Origin: an uncultured Bacteroidota bacterium | Lineage (GTDB): Bacteria > Bacteroidota > Bacteroidia > Chitinophagales > Chitinophagaceae | Assembly (NCBI GenBank): GCA_903938445.1 | Contig: CAJADG010000015.1 | Location: 1-43,316 of the forward strand | Reading direction: 5' to 3' | DNA: 43,316 nucleotides | Part shown: one piece after another, positions 41,336 to 43,316 of the stretch | Position numbering within the stretch: the stretch's first letter is position 1 | Layout: each line of letters begins with the position of its first letter | Notes under the pieces: generated by a model | What the model saw: the letters and a program-made list of their open reading frames with translations, nothing else | The model's database searches: none | What the model was told of the DNA's origin: nothing | Program-made: the position numbers and the translations under genes

Positions 41336-42775
41336 ATGCACCCTCTTCCCCTATTAGGCAATTCTAACAGTTTTAAAAAATTAAAAATCTGTGTGTTACA
41401 ACCCGACTATTCAACTTCGGGAGTCGATTATCAATATTACGATCCTAAGAGGAACTTATCTGCTATCATGCCCGAAGCCACTATCGATCATGTATTTTTA
41501 AATAAACTCACTACCTACCAACAATTAAAGGAACTAAAAAAAAATAATTACGATTTATACATCAATTTATGTGAGGGATATTTAGAATGGAAAGTGCCTT
41601 CAATTGACGTTATTGCCAGCTTAGAATTACTGGAACTTCCCTACACCGGCCCAACTGCTAATTTATATGATCCTCCCAAAGCCATCATGAAATATTTAGC
41701 TTTTTGCGAGGACGTTAAAACGCCGGCGCATATTTTAATTGAATCAGCTGAAGATTTGAATCAACTGCCTGGTAATTTACAATTTCCATTATTTGTAAAA
41801 CCAGCAAAAGCGGGTGATAGTCTTGGTGTGGATGATGCAAGTAAAGTGTTAAATGAAGCTGCACTTTTACAAAAAGTAAATTCAATCCTGGAAGAATTTG
41901 GATCTGCCTTGGTGGAAGAATATATTGAAGGCAGAGAGTTTACTGTTTTAGTTTGTGCCAATGCAGACGGAAAAACTTGTACGCGATTTTTACCTGTTGA
42001 ATACATCTTTCCCGAGGGCTTTAGTTTTAAAACATATGCATTAAAAACTTCCGAGCTACATCCTAATGCCAATATACCTGTTAGCGATCCACTACTTGCC
42101 AAAAAATTACAAGATATAGCTGAGCAGGTTTTCACTTCCTTTAATGGAGTAGGTTATGGAAGAATGGATTTTAGAATGAATGAAAAAGGAGAGCTCTTTT
42201 TTTTAGAAATTAATTTTACTTGTTCTGTTTTTTACGCAGAGGGTTACGAAGGTTCGGCCGATTATATTTTACAACATGATGGTGCAGGACAAAGAGGATT
42301 TTTAGAACGCATTATTATTGAAGGCCTTGCGAGATATCAGCGTAAACAAAAGAAACATGTCATTAAAGGCAATGCCATTGCTGGATATGGCATTTATGCA
42401 AAATTTGATTTACCAAAAGGAACCTTATTATTTAAAGGAGAAGAAAAAGCACAAAGAATCGTCACCAAAAAATATGTGGACGAAAATTGGAACGAAAATG
42501 AAAAATTAAGTTTTCGAAGATATGCCTACCCTATAAGTAAGGATGTTTATATATTATGGGCATTAGAGCCCGAAGAATGGTCTCCTCAAAATCATAGCTG
42601 CAATGCAAATTGTGCATACAAAGGTTTAAATGTTTATACCAATCGTGATATTAAAAAAGGAGAAGAACTTACTTTGGACTATGCAATGTTTTTAGATGAT
42701 ACCATGGAGCCTTTTGAATGTAGTTGTAAGTCGCCAAATTGTAGAGGACTTATAAAAGGAACGGCTCGTTCTTAA
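41336..42775 (+). CDS. ATP-grasp ligase fused to SET/post-SET methyltransferase-like domain
   Basis: This 479-residue fusion has an ATP-grasp module at about 15-330: K155 in LFVKPAKAGDSLGVD, E194 in VEEYIEGREFTV, D278 in RMDFRM, E291 and N293 in FLEINFTCSVF, again with Cys (C296) in the Ddl Pro position. Residues about 342-452 form a SET domain: IAGYGIYAKFDLPKGTLLFKGE, then NHSCNANC at 419-426 and KGEELTLDYA with the catalytic Tyr 449. A post-SET CSCKSPNC (C462, C464, C469) completes the zinc site with C422. SET enzymes methylate lysine using S-adenosylmethionine. The gene follows another ATP-grasp gene by 7 bp, so the two should act together on one product. Confidence 0.9.
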   Translation: MHPLPLLGNSNSFKKLKICVLQPDYSTSGVDYQYYDPKRNLSAIMPEATIDHVFLNKLTTYQQLKELKKNNYDLYINLCEGYLEWKVPSIDVIASLELLELPYTGPTANLYDPPKAIMKYLAFCEDVKTPAHILIESAEDLNQLPGNLQFPLFVKPAKAGDSLGVDDASKVLNEAALLQKVNSILEEFGSALVEEYIEGREFTVLVCANADGKTCTRFLPVEYIFPEGFSFKTYALKTSELHPNANIPVSDPLLAKKLQDIAEQVFTSFNGVGYGRMDFRMNEKGELFFLEINFTCSVFYAEGYEGSADYILQHDGAGQRGFLERIIIEGLARYQRKQKKHVIKGNAIAGYGIYAKFDLPKGTLLFKGEEKAQRIVTKKYVDENWNENEKLSFRRYAYPISKDVYILWALEPEEWSPQNHSCNANCAYKGLNVYTNRDIKKGEELTLDYAMFLDDTMEPFECSCKSPNCRGLIKGTARS

Positions 42776-42865
42776 AAATAGCTTAACCATTTGTAAAATA
42801 CAAGTGTTAGAAGTTTTATATTTCAATTATAGGACTTAAATTGCTATACAATTAAAAATTGCCAA

Positions 42866-43316
42866 ATGAAAAAAATTGCATTTATTACTTTAGCTTTTTG
42901 TAGTTATACTATGATGGCCAATGCTCAATCAAAATTTAAAAGCAGACAGGATAGTTTAGAATATGAAGCAGCTAAAACAGAAGTATGGAATCCAATTCCA
43001 AAATCAGTTACACCAGGGTCATCTATTGCAGATGCACCGTCTGATGCAATAGTACTTTATAATGGTAAAGACATCAATGCTTTTCAAAAGAAAAAAGGTG
43101 GCGCACCAGGTTGGAAGATTGACGCCGACGGTGCATTAACTGTTGTAAAAGGTTCAGGAGATTTAGAAACGAAAGAAGGATTTGGTGATTGTCAATTACA
43201 CCTTGAGTTTAGAGAGCCTGCTGAAATTAAAGGTAGCAATCAAACAAGAGGTAATAGTGGTATTTGGTTTATGAGTAATTATGAATTACAAATTTTAGAT
43301 AATTACAATAATCCAA
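42866..43316 (+). CDS. DUF1080 (3-keto-disaccharide hydrolase-like) exported protein, 3' end cut by window
   Basis: From the ATG at 42866 the frame is open for 150 codons to the window edge. It has a signal peptide ending ANAQS, then a helical linker, then the start of a DUF1080 domain: AIVLYNGKDINAFQKKKGG, GWKIDADGALTVVKGSGDLETKEGFGDCQLHLEF, and GNSGIWFMSNYELQILDNYNN. DUF1080 is a concanavalin-like fold; several members hydrolyse or process 3-keto-glycosides in the periplasm. Exported TIM-barrel proteins of the type encoded at 3822 and 35959 are commonly associated with such pathways. The C-terminus is missing from the window. Confidence 0.85.
   Translation, partial: MKKIAFITLAFCSYTMMANAQSKFKSRQDSLEYEAAKTEVWNPIPKSVTPGSSIADAPSDAIVLYNGKDINAFQKKKGGAPGWKIDADGALTVVKGSGDLETKEGFGDCQLHLEFREPAEIKGSNQTRGNSGIWFMSNYELQILDNYNNP

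Noticed and set aside
41761..42135. 124-codon minus-strand frame inside the ATP-grasp/SET gene
   Set aside because: Antisense to conserved ATP-grasp motifs; no domain or signal is visible.
1..43316. CRISPR array, prophage or insertion sequence
   Set aside because: No regularly spaced repeats, transposase, integrase or phage structural genes were found; gene order and composition look chromosomal throughout.

Overview
The window looks like a chromosomal segment of a low-GC Bacteroidota bacterium, most likely an aquatic member of the Chitinophagaceae. The evidence is the mix of families (TonB-dependent receptors, a GLPGLI protein with its partner receptor, a HmuY-type lipoprotein, Tat-exported TIM-barrel 'sugar isomerase' proteins, DUF5777 and DUF1080), Sec signals ending in A-Q, the absence of Shine-Dalgarno sequences, and several TAnnTTTG-like promoter boxes. 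I see no tRNA, rRNA, CRISPR array, insertion sequence or phage genes.

Layout. 1-1466: a truncated PhnB-type VOC gene, then a small HTH regulator with a palindromic operator-like site and a short overlapping partner gene. 1494-4838: an exported L,D-transpeptidase, a class II cyclic-nucleotide phosphodiesterase and a Tat-exported TIM-barrel protein. 4895-11779: a tight five-gene minus-strand operon (sodium symporter, N-acyl-D-amino-acid deacylase, DUF1611/DgcN-like protein, dipeptide-epimerase/DgcA-like enolase, APC permease) that reads as uptake and catabolism of D-glutamate or D-Glu-containing peptides.

11892-18852: two divergent respiratory gene groups. The minus-strand group encodes cytochrome c, a small Tat-like protein, a four-cluster Fe-S lipoprotein, an NrfD-type quinone membrane protein and an anchored beta-sandwich protein. 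The plus-strand group encodes two lipoproteins with unusual CX4CH haem-type motifs and a DUF5777 barrel. No molybdopterin catalytic subunit is present. 18954-20958: a DUF4442 protein and an M28 peptidase. 21037-25292: a HmuR/HmuY-like haem-uptake operon and a membrane-tethered sensor-like protein. The haem operon shares an ATGACAAT motif with the cytochrome intergenic region. 25673-28517: DUF47/PiT phosphate transport and a small CBM48-like protein, preceded by a possible small RNA. 28593-35698: an M24 peptidase, a TonB receptor and a GLPGLI/TonB-like pair. 35959-39967: a second Tat-exported TIM-barrel protein, a penicillin-acylase-type Ntn hydrolase and a LuxR-type regulator.

40144-42775 is the most unusual locus: an ATP-grasp ligase followed after 7 bp by a fusion of a second ATP-grasp domain to a complete SET plus post-SET lysine-methyltransferase-like domain. 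Both ATP-grasp modules have Cys where D-Ala-D-Ala ligases have Pro in the substrate loop, so a peptide- or protein-modifying amide ligase system is more likely than cell-wall synthesis. The window ends inside a DUF1080 gene. All functions are assigned by reading the sequence; no database search was possible.
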